From Corynebacterium hylobatis (lineage in GTDB: Bacteria > Actinomycetota > Actinomycetes > Mycobacteriales > Mycobacteriaceae): 64,000 nt of DNA. Made by a program: the position numbers and the translations under genes. The notes beneath the pieces are model-generated. The model worked only from the letters and a program-made list of their open reading frames with translations. It had not been told where the DNA came from and did not search any database. This document shows positions 41,662-49,760 of the stretch, piece by piece. How positions within the stretch are numbered: the first letter of the stretch is position 1; each line of letters opens with the position of its first letter. Location of the stretch: the NCBI RefSeq assembly GCF_003955685.1, contig NZ_RXHJ01000002.1:124001-188000 (forward strand). The letters are read 5' to 3'.

Positions 41662-42417
41662 TCAGCTGTCTTCACTCTGACAGGTATCCGCCGGACTCTC
41701 CTCCTTCGGTAGCCAGATCCATCCCTCCCGACGCGTGCTCTCCCGGAGTTCGGCGGGAGGGGCCTCGCACCGGCCGAACGCGATTTCGCGGGCGATCACC
41801 GCTGCGAGGACCGCATCCAGGGCATTATCGTCGGCCACGCAGAGATCCTCCTTGCTGTTCCAGTCCAGCCACGTCCACCGCTGCCGCAGAAGTTCCACCA
41901 GCTCGGCCCGCGGGCCAGCGTTCTTCGCGGCCTTGTAGCCCCGGTACGGCAGCGACCAGCAGCGGAGGGCAGCCGCTGGGTAGACCTCGCAGATGACGCC
42001 GGAGCCGTCCCGGGCGGTGTCGACGCCCAGATCCCGCAGGCGGGCCTCCATCCCCGCCCACCGCAGCGCCGGATGGGCGATCCGGTCGGTGGAGACACTC
42101 AAGGGGGTCAGCCCGGTGTGTTGGTGGACGGCGAGGTCCGTGGCGCGCATCGCCAGGTTCCTCCGCCACTCAGGTCCCGTGGACTCGGGGGTGGGCAGGG
42201 TGCCCGCGGCGTGGGCGGTGAGCAGGTCGACGAAGCTCGTCGGCCAACCGAGCGGGACATCCACCCCTACCCGCTGAGCGGACTGGGCCGCCTGGATGAT
42301 GGCTTCGTCCCCGGCACCGACGGTGAGATGCTCGATCATGCACCCGTCTTCACCCCTGATGACGGCCAGCCCGGTGCGCCGGGGATCGGCTGCGAGATCG
42401 ACGCCCACGAACTTCAT
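41662..42417 (-). CDS. DUF429 family protein (RNase H-like fold)
   Basis: 251 aa. FVGVDLAADPRRTGLAVI is the N-terminal strand pair with the DxA acidic motif; VGVDVPLGWP and a late ADDNALDAVLAAVIARE supply further conserved Asp residues. The family is predicted to have an RNase H-like nuclease fold. TAGGCT six nt before the ATG points to a leaderless message. An imperfect inverted repeat GTGAAGAC/GTCTTCAC (41634-41641, 41668-41675) spans its 3' end. A decayed second copy of the 3' part lies at 39863-40006. Confidence 0.82.
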   Translation of the reverse strand: MKFVGVDLAADPRRTGLAVIRGEDGCMIEHLTVGAGDEAIIQAAQSAQRVGVDVPLGWPTSFVDLLTAHAAGTLPTPESTGPEWRRNLAMRATDLAVHQHTGLTPLSVSTDRIAHPALRWAGMEARLRDLGVDTARDGSGVICEVYPAAALRCWSLPYRGYKAAKNAGPRAELVELLRQRWTWLDWNSKEDLCVADDNALDAVLAAVIAREIAFGRCEAPPAELRESTRREGWIWLPKEESPADTCQSEDS

Positions 42418-42467
42418 GGTGTCAGCCTACGCAGGCCCGATATTCAGTGCCGGCTCCTACTTTTCCC

Positions 42468-42496
42468 TTAACCTGGCCGGGTGCCGCGCGTATCAT
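42468..42496 (+). promoter_or_regulatory. Promoter of the uORF-VOC transcript
   Basis: TTAACC (42468-42473) and TATCAT (42491-42496) with a 17-nt spacer. Transcription from about 42503 would give a 37-nt leader ahead of the short ORF at 42540. Confidence 0.5.
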
Positions 42497-42539
42497 TTAC
42501 CTCAGCAGCATGTGAACCTGATGAAACACGGAGGAAACC

Positions 42540-42611
42540 GTGATCAACCCCCGAACATCCGAAGTTTCCCACTCTCCTCACCCGCGGCTCGCCCAGGCAG
42601 GCCTCCGATGA
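42540..42611 (+). CDS. 23-codon upstream ORF coupled to the VOC gene
   Basis: GTG at 42540 has ACGGAGGAAACC immediately upstream, a strong Shine-Dalgarno. The 23-codon frame (starting MINPRTSEV, rich in His, Pro and Ser) ends in TGA at 42609-42611, which overlaps the ATG of the VOC gene (ATGA at 42608-42611). The VOC gene itself has no good Shine-Dalgarno, so it appears to depend on translation of this leader peptide. No attenuator hairpin or codon run is evident. Confidence 0.6.
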   Translation: MINPRTSEVSHSPHPRLAQAGLR

Positions 42612-43054
42612 GCGTGCGGATGGACAACATGGGCATCGTCGTCGAGGACCTCGACGTCACGGTCGCCTTCTTCCGCGAGCTCGGTCTCGAACTCGAGGGC
42701 CGGATGATGGTGGAGGGCGAGTGGGCGGGCCGGGTCACCGGCCTGGGCGATCAGCGCGTGGAGATCGCGATGATGCGCACGCCGGACGGCCACAACCGCC
42801 TGGAGCTGTGCCGGTACCTGTCCCCGGAGGTCATCGCTGACCACCGTCGCGCCCCGGTCAACGCCCTGGGTTACCTGCGCGCCATGTTCGCGGTGGACGA
42901 CATCGACGGGACGCTGGAGCGGCTGTACAACGTCGGTGCGGAGCTGGTCAGTGATGAGGTGATCCGTTACGAGGACGCCTACCGGCTCTGCTACATCCGG
43001 GGCCCGGAGGGGATCCTCATCGGGCTTGCGGAGCAGCTGGATCCGCCGGTCTAG
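42608..43054 (+). CDS. VOC-family (glyoxalase/bleomycin-resistance fold) protein
   Basis: 148 aa. Two beta-alpha-beta-beta-beta modules: MGIVVEDLDVTVAFFRELGLELEGR then RVEIAMMRTPDGHNRLELCRY, and YLRAMFAVDDIDGTLERLYNVGAEL ending in GPEGILIGLAEQL. Metal ligand candidates are Glu in LELCRY and Glu in PEGI. Could be a lactoylglutathione lyase relative, dioxygenase or resistance protein. Its ATG lies in the stop codon of the leader ORF. Its own stop overlaps that of the convergent SDR gene (CTAG at 43051-43054). Confidence 0.85.
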   Translation: MSVRMDNMGIVVEDLDVTVAFFRELGLELEGRMMVEGEWAGRVTGLGDQRVEIAMMRTPDGHNRLELCRYLSPEVIADHRRAPVNALGYLRAMFAVDDIDGTLERLYNVGAELVSDEVIRYEDAYRLCYIRGPEGILIGLAEQLDPPV

Positions 43055-43821
43055 TGAGCGGTGCGGCCGCCGTCGACGCGGTAGACGGAACCGGTCACAG
43101 CCCCGGCCATGTCGGAGGAGAGGTACAGGACGGTGGCGGCGACCTCCTCCGGCTCCGCGGCACGCCCGATCGGTGAGTCCGCGAGCACGCGCGGGGCGAT
43201 CTCCGGGTCGTCGAGCCAGCGCTCGGTCATGGGCGTGCGGATCAGGCCCGGGGCGAGCACGTTGATGCGGATGCCCTCGGTGGCGTAGTCCAGGGCCGCG
43301 CCCTTGGACATGCCGACCACCGCATGCTTGGCCGCCACATACGGGGTCATGCCCGGATCGGCGGTGACGCCGGCGACGGAGGCGGTATTGACGATGGAGC
43401 CACCGCCGGCCTTGAGCATCACCGGGATCTGGTGGCGCATGGCCAGAAACACCCCGGTGGCGTCCACCCCCATGGTTCTGTGCCAGTCCTCCACCGTCTG
43501 CTCATGCAGCGGTGCGGTGGGCGGCAGGACACCGGCGTTGTTGAAGGCGATGTCGATGGTGCCGTGCTTCTCGACGGCCACATCCACCAGGTTCTGCACC
43601 GAGGCGTCGTCAGTCACATCGGTCCGCACGAACTCGGCGGTGCCACCGGCCTCCGTGATGATCTGCACGGTCTCCGCCGCGCGGTCATCGATGTCCCCCA
43701 CCACCACGGCGGCCCCGGCCTTCGCGAACTCCACCGCGGTGGCCCGACCGATACCCGTGGCCCCGCCGGTGATGACGACAATCTTGTCTGTGAAATCGAA
43801 CGAAACCTGCATCTTCCCCAT
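43051..43821 (-). CDS. Short-chain dehydrogenase/reductase
   Basis: 256 aa from ATG 43821 (ATG 43812 also possible). VVITGGATGIGRATA is the TGxxxGxG loop, VVVGDIDDRAAE after strand 2 carries the Asp expected for NAD preference, NNAGVLP, NTASVAG (Ser) and YVAAKHA (Tyr-Lys) complete the classical SDR site. The C-terminus VTGSVYRVDGGRTAH is typical. Substrate unknown, perhaps a secondary alcohol or cyclic ketone pathway. Convergent with the VOC gene. Confidence 0.88.
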   Translation of the reverse strand: MGKMQVSFDFTDKIVVITGGATGIGRATAVEFAKAGAAVVVGDIDDRAAETVQIITEAGGTAEFVRTDVTDDASVQNLVDVAVEKHGTIDIAFNNAGVLPPTAPLHEQTVEDWHRTMGVDATGVFLAMRHQIPVMLKAGGGSIVNTASVAGVTADPGMTPYVAAKHAVVGMSKGAALDYATEGIRINVLAPGLIRTPMTERWLDDPEIAPRVLADSPIGRAAEPEEVAATVLYLSSDMAGAVTGSVYRVDGGRTAH

Positions 43822-44151
43822 CCCTATGTTGAATCTGTCCGGTGAGAAGGCCGCAGACGAGCCGATGTTCCGGGGTTGCGACGGCGACCATGTCCCACCC
43901 TAATGAGAATGGGGTCTGTGCGCCGAGCGTGGATCTGCGAGGGTGGGACTCACCCTTCAACTCCCCGGTTGCGTCGGCTGATGATCACCACAGCCGGAAT
44001 CAACACGATGGTATACGCCATCAGCCACCTGACCTGCTGCCGGATTCCTCCGTTCACACCGGTGCCATCCCGGAGGCATCGAGCGCAGCTGCCGCGGCCT
44101 GCGCTCCAACCTGTCCCCAGTCGAAGCGGATGCGGTGATCATGCTGATTCG
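43822..44151. other. 330-nt intergenic stretch, no gene seen
   Basis: Open frames of up to about 100 codons exist on both strands, but none has a start context or a protein-like sequence. It contains the upstream region of the SDR gene and the 3' flank of the SulP gene. I see no strong promoter, hairpin or repeat. Confidence 0.4.
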
Positions 44152-45900
44152 TCAGGGTTCGAGCACCTCCTGCGGAACCCCCTCAGGTAGCTTCCCGTGT
44201 CTCATCGAATAACGCCTCACGTACTCCCGTACCGCAGTCGGGAGCGTCTCAAAGATGTTCTCGTCGCCGACTTCCCGGATGAATCCTGAGGGCTCAAGAC
44301 GCCGGTACAGGTCCCGTTTGACGCGTGCCATGGCGAAACGGATACCGCGCTGCTTCAGCCTGCTGCGCAGCTCCTCCAGTGCGTCGACCGCGGTGAGATC
44401 GACCTCCGTGTTCGCCTCGGCATTGAGGAGGAACCACTCCACCGGCTGCTCAGCATCATCGACTGCTTTCAGAGCCCGGGCGACGAAGTCGTCGGCGTTG
44501 GCGAAGAAGAGCGGCGAATCGTAGCGGAAGACCACCAGCCCCCGGACCGCAGTCGCCTCCTCATAATCATCCAGACTGTGCATGCCCGGAACTCCCGGCG
44601 CGTAGCCGAGGACATCCGCATACGGCCGGGTGATGCGCCGGATGAGGTCCAGAATCGACAGCACGATGGCGACACCGATGCCCACCAGCACGCCGAAGAT
44701 GGCCACCGACGCCGCCGTCGCAGCCGTGATCATGAGTTCGCTGCGGCGGAAACGGCCGATGCGGCGCAGCTCACCGATGTTGATCAGCTGGGTTGCCGCG
44801 TAGATGACCAACGCCCCCAGCGCCGCGTCCGGGAAGGACTCCAGCACCGGACCGGCGAAGATGAGCACCATCACCACCATGATGACCACGACGAGGGAGT
44901 GGACCTGGGTGCGGGCGCCGGCGGCGTCGCCAAGCACGGTCCGCGATCCGCTGGAGGAAACCGGGAAACCCTGGAGAAAACCGTTGGCCACGTTCGCCGT
45001 GCCCAGGGCGAGCAGCTCCTGGTTCGAGTCAATGACCTCACCGTTACCGGAGGCGAAGGCCCGGCCGGTGAGGATGTTGTCCGAGAAGCCCACCACTGCG
45101 ATGCCGGCCGCATACGGCAGCAGAGCCCAGACCTCGAGGTCACCGAGATCCGGCAGTCTGGGTTCCGGCAGTCCGCGGGGCACCTCTCCGATGACGTCCA
45201 GCCCGTAGCGGTCGAGACCGAAGACGGCGACCACTGCGGCGGCGAGCAGCAGAGCCATCAAAGCGACCGGGGCCCGGGGGACCAGCCAGTTCGCCAGGTA
45301 GAGCAGGAGCAGGACACCTGCCGCGAGCAGCACCGTCGGCAGGTGCGACTGGCCCAGCTGGTTGAGGAAGGAAACCACCTCCTGCCACGTGTTCTCCCCC
45401 TCCACCTCGAGCTTGGTTATCTTGCCCAGCTGGCTGACGATCATGAGGAGGGCAATACCGATGAGGTAGCCGATGAGTACGGGACGTGACAGGAGCCTGG
45501 TGAGAAATCCCAGGCGGGCGACGAAAGCGACAAGACAGACCAGGCCGACCGCGATCGCCATGATGGCCGCGACCTCGGCGTAGCGTTCCGGCCCGCCTGC
45601 GGCCCCCACCAACGCGCCGACGCCCGCCGCCGTCATCAGGGCAGTCGTGGACTCCGGACCTATCGACAGCTTCCGGGAGGTGCCCAAGAAGAAGTAGATG
45701 AGCATCGGGGCGAGGACGGCCCACAGCCCGACGACCGCGGGAAGCCCGGCGATGACCGCATAGGCCATCACCTGCGGGACCAGATAGGCAGCGACGGTGA
45801 CACCCGCGACGATGTCTCCCCGCAGCCAGGGGCGCTCATAGCGCCGGAGTGCGGCGATGCCGGGGAGGTAGCGCTCCCACGGTGGCCTGTCGGCGGACAT
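44152..45900 (-). CDS. SulP-family anion transporter with STAS domain
   Basis: 582 aa from ATG 45900 (an upstream in-frame start at 45957 is possible). GDIVAGVTVAAYLVPQVMAYAVIAGLP is the SulP signature in helix 1. Membrane helices run to about residue 410, followed by a STAS domain (VFRYDSPLFFANADDF and a DLTAVDALEEL stretch). SulP proteins carry sulfate, bicarbonate or dicarboxylates; the absence of a fused carbonic anhydrase leaves the substrate open. TACGTT six nt before the ATG hints at a leaderless message. Confidence 0.88.
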   Translation of the reverse strand: MSADRPPWERYLPGIAALRRYERPWLRGDIVAGVTVAAYLVPQVMAYAVIAGLPAVVGLWAVLAPMLIYFFLGTSRKLSIGPESTTALMTAAGVGALVGAAGGPERYAEVAAIMAIAVGLVCLVAFVARLGFLTRLLSRPVLIGYLIGIALLMIVSQLGKITKLEVEGENTWQEVVSFLNQLGQSHLPTVLLAAGVLLLLYLANWLVPRAPVALMALLLAAAVVAVFGLDRYGLDVIGEVPRGLPEPRLPDLGDLEVWALLPYAAGIAVVGFSDNILTGRAFASGNGEVIDSNQELLALGTANVANGFLQGFPVSSSGSRTVLGDAAGARTQVHSLVVVIMVVMVLIFAGPVLESFPDAALGALVIYAATQLINIGELRRIGRFRRSELMITAATAASVAIFGVLVGIGVAIVLSILDLIRRITRPYADVLGYAPGVPGMHSLDDYEEATAVRGLVVFRYDSPLFFANADDFVARALKAVDDAEQPVEWFLLNAEANTEVDLTAVDALEELRSRLKQRGIRFAMARVKRDLYRRLEPSGFIREVGDENIFETLPTAVREYVRRYSMRHGKLPEGVPQEVLEP

Positions 45901-46020
45901 AGCTTGAACGTACCTCGACGGGTTGACCGCCGCCAGCATAATCAGGCTTCCGCGCACATACAGTCACCGGAGTTGACGCGCCCCTATTCCACCGGCTGCC
46001 CGTGATGTAATCTGGGACAC

Positions 46021-46062
46021 ATGATGGACGGTGAGTCAGTGCACACCCTTTCATCGGCCTGA
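46021..46062 (+). CDS. 13-codon leader peptide ahead of the 34-aa peptide gene
   Basis: ATG at 46021 lies nine nt after TGTAAT (46006-46011), which has a TG extension at 46003-46004. The frame MMDGESVHTLSSA ends at TGA 46060-46062. It would be translated from a leaderless or nearly leaderless 5' end, 55 nt before the next small ORF. It may be only a fortuitous frame. Confidence 0.35.
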   Translation: MMDGESVHTLSSA

Positions 46063-46117
46063 CCAGCAAGAGAGTGCCGCCCACCACCCCCCGACAAGAA
46101 GAAAGGAGGAGATCTCG

Positions 46118-46222
46118 ATGCAGACCCTGATTGCCCCGGAACCCGGCTTGAGAGGACTCATCACCCGGATCATGCAGTGGATCGACTGTCTGCTGTTCGG
46201 CAGATGCTACGTGATCCTGTAG
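46118..46222 (+). CDS. 34-aa hydrophobic peptide with two Cys, strongly initiated
   Basis: ATG 46118 follows AAAGGAGGAG, about the best Shine-Dalgarno in the window, at 7-nt spacing. The product begins MQTLIAPEPGLRGLI and ends WIDCLLFGRCYVIL. The C-terminal half is amphipathic to hydrophobic with Cys at residues 24 and 30. It is followed within 20 nt by a perfect hairpin. The small size, strong signal and isolated transcript fit a membrane-active peptide, small regulator of a membrane protein, or signalling/RiPP-type precursor. No modification enzyme is adjacent. Family unknown. Confidence 0.6.
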   Translation: MQTLIAPEPGLRGLITRIMQWIDCLLFGRCYVIL

Positions 46223-46239
46223 TCCGCCAACTCCCCCAC

Positions 46240-46265
46240 GGTCCGGAATCGCCCGATTCCGGACC
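46240..46265 (+). terminator. Perfect hairpin between convergent genes
   Basis: GGTCCGGAATC (46240-46250) and GATTCCGGACC (46255-46265) pair perfectly over 11 bp with a GCCC loop. It sits 18 nt after the 34-aa peptide gene and before the convergent PlsC gene. There is no T-tract on either side, so termination may be factor-assisted, or the hairpin may stabilise the short transcript. Confidence 0.55.
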
Positions 46266-46347
46266 TCACTCCGCTCTCCGGACCATGCGTCTCAGGCCGC
46301 CGCAGCGGCGCCATCCAGGGCTCCCCACGGTTCAACAAGTGACCTAC

Positions 46348-47400
46348 CTAACCATCCTCCCCGGAAACCGGGCTGTGATTCCTGCTGTTCTCGATCCACC
46401 CATCGATCTGTTCCCACCAGTCGAACAGCCAGTCCATGCGTTGCGGGAGGGGACCCGGGATCTCCGAGGGATGCACGTACCAGGTCTTCAGCACGATGGT
46501 GTTCTCCTCGGACAGGGCACGCCACAACTGCTTCACCGTGAGAAGCTGATCCAGACCGGTGTGGGCGACGAACAGGACTCCGGTTTCCGGGCTGGCACTG
46601 ACGGCGGCAAAAATTCCGCCGGGTCGAGGTGCCAGGACATGGCGCATCCGACTGGCGCGCTGGGCCAGCTCCCCGTAATCGTCCTCAATCAACTGCCGGA
46701 TCCGTGATTCCTTGCGCCCGGGCGTGAATTTGCCGCCCTCGGGGAACACCAGCAACGCGTCACCCTTCCCCATGTCCTCCGCCATCACGGCGATACGTTC
46801 CGCAGGTTTGGTGCCATGGGCATGCACCAGCCCGCTCTGGAAAGGGGTGGGGGTGAGGACCACCGTGGGCAGCCGGTGCGCAATCACATCGAGGACAGGA
46901 TCCCACTGGAGCATGTCCTTCATGACGATGCGCGGATTGCGGTGGAACTGGTTGAGCAGTAGGTGAACCAGGATGAAGGAGTCACCGGGACCGGCATGGC
47001 GGGAGGCCACGATGAGTGGGACACCATCTGCCGCCGCGATCGGGTTCGAGTCGGTGACGTGGATCTTCAACCGCAGGGCCCAACGTACCTGACGGAACAG
47101 GACCTCCAGGAACCTGCCGATGAGCCGGTAATGGAGGTTACGGATCGGCCGGGTGTGAGTTGCCCAACCGAAGCCGGAGGCGATCCAGGTGCCGAACAGA
47201 ACCACCAGGGCCACGGCCTCCCAGACGAGAACGAACACCAGCAGCCACAGGGCCCGTGGCAGTCGACCGACCCTGGGTAGCCTGGCGGTCAGACCGACGA
47301 GCAGGAGGAGCAGCGGCAGAGTCCATACGAGCAGGACCGCAGCGATGGCCACTGCCGGAGCAACCGTCAACCGCCTGATCCAACGGGGTGGCATACTCAT
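46348..47400 (-). CDS. 1-acyl-glycerol-phosphate acyltransferase-like (PlsC family)
   Basis: 350 aa from ATG 47400. Two or three N-terminal helices (about residues 10-75) precede the acyltransferase domain: VASRHAGPGDSF holds the HxxxxD catalytic motif, and LLVFPEGGKFTPGRKE the FPEG motif that binds the glycerol phosphate. The family acylates lysophosphatidate at the membrane. The start overlaps the stop of the upstream patatin gene by 4 nt (ATGA), pairing an acyl-transferring with an acyl-releasing enzyme. Confidence 0.86.
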   Translation of the reverse strand: MSMPPRWIRRLTVAPAVAIAAVLLVWTLPLLLLLVGLTARLPRVGRLPRALWLLVFVLVWEAVALVVLFGTWIASGFGWATHTRPIRNLHYRLIGRFLEVLFRQVRWALRLKIHVTDSNPIAAADGVPLIVASRHAGPGDSFILVHLLLNQFHRNPRIVMKDMLQWDPVLDVIAHRLPTVVLTPTPFQSGLVHAHGTKPAERIAVMAEDMGKGDALLVFPEGGKFTPGRKESRIRQLIEDDYGELAQRASRMRHVLAPRPGGIFAAVSASPETGVLFVAHTGLDQLLTVKQLWRALSEENTIVLKTWYVHPSEIPGPLPQRMDWLFDWWEQIDGWIENSRNHSPVSGEDG

Positions 47401-48365
47401 GGCTGCTCCTGCTGCCTCAGGGTCCTGACCCCACGCACCGACATCCCGTACGGGCATTCGACGGACAGATCACCCTCCGGGTTGTGCAACAGGTTGACCT
47501 CGTCGGATTCGGCGAGGAAGCAGGCGGAACGCTGGTAGGCCTGTTCCATGCGGCCTTCGGAACCGACCAGGGTCGGCATGGTGGCATTGCGTTTACCACC
47601 CGGCGGCACACCACCGGAGGGGAGCACATGGACGGTGACGCCTTCCGGCAGTGCCGCCAGGTCGCGGGCGAACCGGTGACGACGGGCGATCTCGAAGGAC
47701 ACCCACATGGAACCGACGACATTGGTTGGCCGGACAAGGGGTTCCTCGATACGCCCGACCTGCAGCACGTAGATCGTCTTCGCCCCCTGTTCAATGGCCC
47801 GACCCAGGGGGATGGAGGACACCAGCCCACCGTCGTAGAGGTGCTCACCATTGATCTCAGCCGGGGGCAGGATCCCCGGCACAGAGGAGGAGGCGACGAC
47901 CGCGGGGACCACCGGCCCGGTGTCAAACCACCGCTCGCAGGCCCCTTCCACACTGGCGGCAACCGTGGAGAATGGGATAGCCAGGTCCTCGAATCTGGTG
48001 GCGGCTCCCAGGTGCTCCTCCAGCAGACTGTGCAGCGGTTCCGGAGACAACAGGTGGTTGCGGTGCCGGATCAGATTCGCCACCTGACGCGCGAAGGACT
48101 GCCCGTAGATCTTCTTCGCCAGGTCCGATCCCCACGCCTTGGTGAGGGGTTCAATGACCTCGAGCGAGGGGTTCTGCGCGATCAGCGCACCATTGATGGC
48201 GCCGATCGAGGTACCGATGATCATGTCGGGGGCGATGCCCGCCTCGAACAAGGCGCGCACCTGGCCGACTTCCACGGCTCCACGCACACCACCACCGCCC
48301 AGCACGAATGCCACGGGCCGGGTACTCAACTGTGCGTTCTGGTACGTATCCTGGTGCTGTGCCAT
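47397..48365 (-). CDS. Patatin-like phospholipase
   Basis: 322 aa. FVLGGGGVRGAVEVGQ is the oxyanion loop, IIGTSIGAING contains the nucleophile Ser (GxSxG), and YDGGLVSSIP the catalytic Asp (DGG). Cytosolic, no signal peptide. Patatins release fatty acids from phospholipids or neutral lipids. Four-nt overlap with the PlsC gene suggests membrane-lipid remodelling by a deacylation/reacylation pair. Confidence 0.88.
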   Translation of the reverse strand: MAQHQDTYQNAQLSTRPVAFVLGGGGVRGAVEVGQVRALFEAGIAPDMIIGTSIGAINGALIAQNPSLEVIEPLTKAWGSDLAKKIYGQSFARQVANLIRHRNHLLSPEPLHSLLEEHLGAATRFEDLAIPFSTVAASVEGACERWFDTGPVVPAVVASSSVPGILPPAEINGEHLYDGGLVSSIPLGRAIEQGAKTIYVLQVGRIEEPLVRPTNVVGSMWVSFEIARRHRFARDLAALPEGVTVHVLPSGGVPPGGKRNATMPTLVGSEGRMEQAYQRSACFLAESDEVNLLHNPEGDLSVECPYGMSVRGVRTLRQQEQP

Positions 48366-48576
48366 GCCTTCGCCTCTCGGTCGAAGTATCCTCCCCCTAT
48401 TCTGTCAGCGCAGAACCCGCAGGTCCACCAGTAAATTTGCCCTGAGAGAAAACAAAAGACCAGCTAAGAAGTGGAACCGACACTCGGCAGAGGGGGAGGC
48501 GGACCACCGGCGCAGGTGGACAGCATTCGTGGTCTCCTTCACCAAGACGTGAGGCACCCACCACGGGAAGACCGCC

Positions 48577-48924
48577 TCAGCCCGCGACTGGGACTTCCCT
48601 CCCCGCGGTCTCCTTGTCACCGGTTGGAGTACCTGGTGCAACGAGCTCTATGACGGTCGCCTCATTGGACGCTTTGGTCCTGCGGGTGAAAATTTTCCAC
48701 AGAAATCCCACGGCCACGATGATCCAGACGATCTCGGTCAGCAGCAGACCAGGGTTGAAAGGCGATACGGCGGTATAGGCGAATCCGAGCGCACCCAGAA
48801 CATTCAAAGCCTGGTACAGGGGGGAATCCGTGGTCAGTACGCCGAAGTTCATCAGTCCGTACGCTCCGACAAGAAATACACCGGCGATGATGCCGATTTC
48901 GTGGGAAAATATCAGTGGTTCCAC
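48577..48924 (-). CDS. CBU_0592-family small membrane protein
   Basis: 115 aa from GTG 48924. Three hydrophobic segments: EIGIIAGVFLVGAYGLMNFGVL, QALNVLGALGFAYTAVSPFNPG and LTEIVWIIVAVGFLWKIF. The NPG and LTEIVW pattern, repeated in the neighbouring gene, identifies the CBU_0592-like group (function unknown). A 35-residue hydrophilic tail follows. It is the second of two tandem paralogues 24 nt apart. Confidence 0.75.
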   Translation of the reverse strand: MEPLIFSHEIGIIAGVFLVGAYGLMNFGVLTTDSPLYQALNVLGALGFAYTAVSPFNPGLLLTEIVWIIVAVGFLWKIFTRRTKASNEATVIELVAPGTPTGDKETAGREVPVAG

Positions 48925-48948
48925 GATTCACACTCTTTTTCTGGTTCG

Positions 48949-49248
48949 CTACGCGGCGGCGAGGTACGGGGTGGGGGCGGTCACGGTAATGGGATCGGTC
49001 TTCTCCGGGCGACGCTTCATCCAGATGGCGATGATGCCGTAGAGGCCCAGCAGTGCCCAGATCAGTTCGGCCCAGAAGACGCCGGGATTCATCGGGTTGG
49101 CTGCGGATGCGGCCAGAAAGCCCGCACCGAGGAAGTTGAGGATCTGATACGTGTAGTGGTCTCGGGTGAGTTTGCCCATGTTGAGCAACGCGAAGGCGAC
49201 CAGAAGTGCCGCTGAGGCGATGAGACCAAGGAACACCATTGCTGACAT
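48949..49248 (-). CDS. CBU_0592-family small membrane protein (paralogue)
   Basis: 99 aa from ATG 49248, preceded by GGAAGG. Three helices: FLGLIASAALLVAFALLNMG, QILNFLGAGFLAASAANPMNPG and WAELIWALLGLYGIIAIW. The spacing of LNFLGA, NPG and ELIW matches the downstream paralogue, so the pair arose by duplication and may form a heteromer. Function unknown. Confidence 0.75.
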   Translation of the reverse strand: MSAMVFLGLIASAALLVAFALLNMGKLTRDHYTYQILNFLGAGFLAASAANPMNPGVFWAELIWALLGLYGIIAIWMKRRPEKTDPITVTAPTPYLAAA

Positions 49249-49760
49249 AGCGGGTGCCCTTCCTGTTCGAGGACTGGGGTTTGGGGTACGTGAAGGGACC
49301 ACTGACTGCGGCATTCCCGTTGTTGTGATGAGGTCTTCCCGTGGGGATGAGACCGTGGTTTTCCTCAGGTCCCGGCCCTGGTACGACCTGATCGTCCAAG
49401 GCATGGGACATGCGTATTGCAGAAGAATGCACGGATTTTCGGTACCTCTGTTGTATGTCACAGGGGAACTGATCTGCGTTCTGAGGGGTCACCTGCCCCG
49501 GATACGTCAGGCTCACCTTCTGTGGGCGAACATGCGGTCCAGGATCAGGGACGGTTCTACTGATCCCGCCCCCGGCAGGAATTTGTCACGGTATCCTCCC
49601 GAAGGTACGGCCGCAAGCGTGGGGGCCCCCGCAGGCTGCAACTGATGAGGAGGCCCGCCCGGATCTGCTGGAACATCATCAGATCCCGTCTCCGTCCCTG
49701 GGGATACGCGTCTGCGGGGACCGGGCAACCCGGGTGATCAGTGGGCTTGTTGACTGAAAA
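49249..49760. other. 512-nt intergenic stretch with a DtxR-like site
   Basis: No ORF here has protein-like sequence. The stretch separates the CBU_0592 pair from an SRPBCC gene. The sequence 49502-49520, read on the minus strand, matches the corynebacterial DtxR iron-box consensus at about 13 of 19 positions (core AAGGTGAGCCTGAC). It is 254 nt upstream of the CBU_0592 pair. No iron gene is adjacent, so its significance is unclear. No tRNA or repeat was recognised. Confidence 0.35.

Noticed and set aside
43842..44190. Overlapping plus-strand frames of about 100 codons
   Set aside because: Rich in Arg/Ser/Pro with no consistent codon bias, no start context and no family resemblance.
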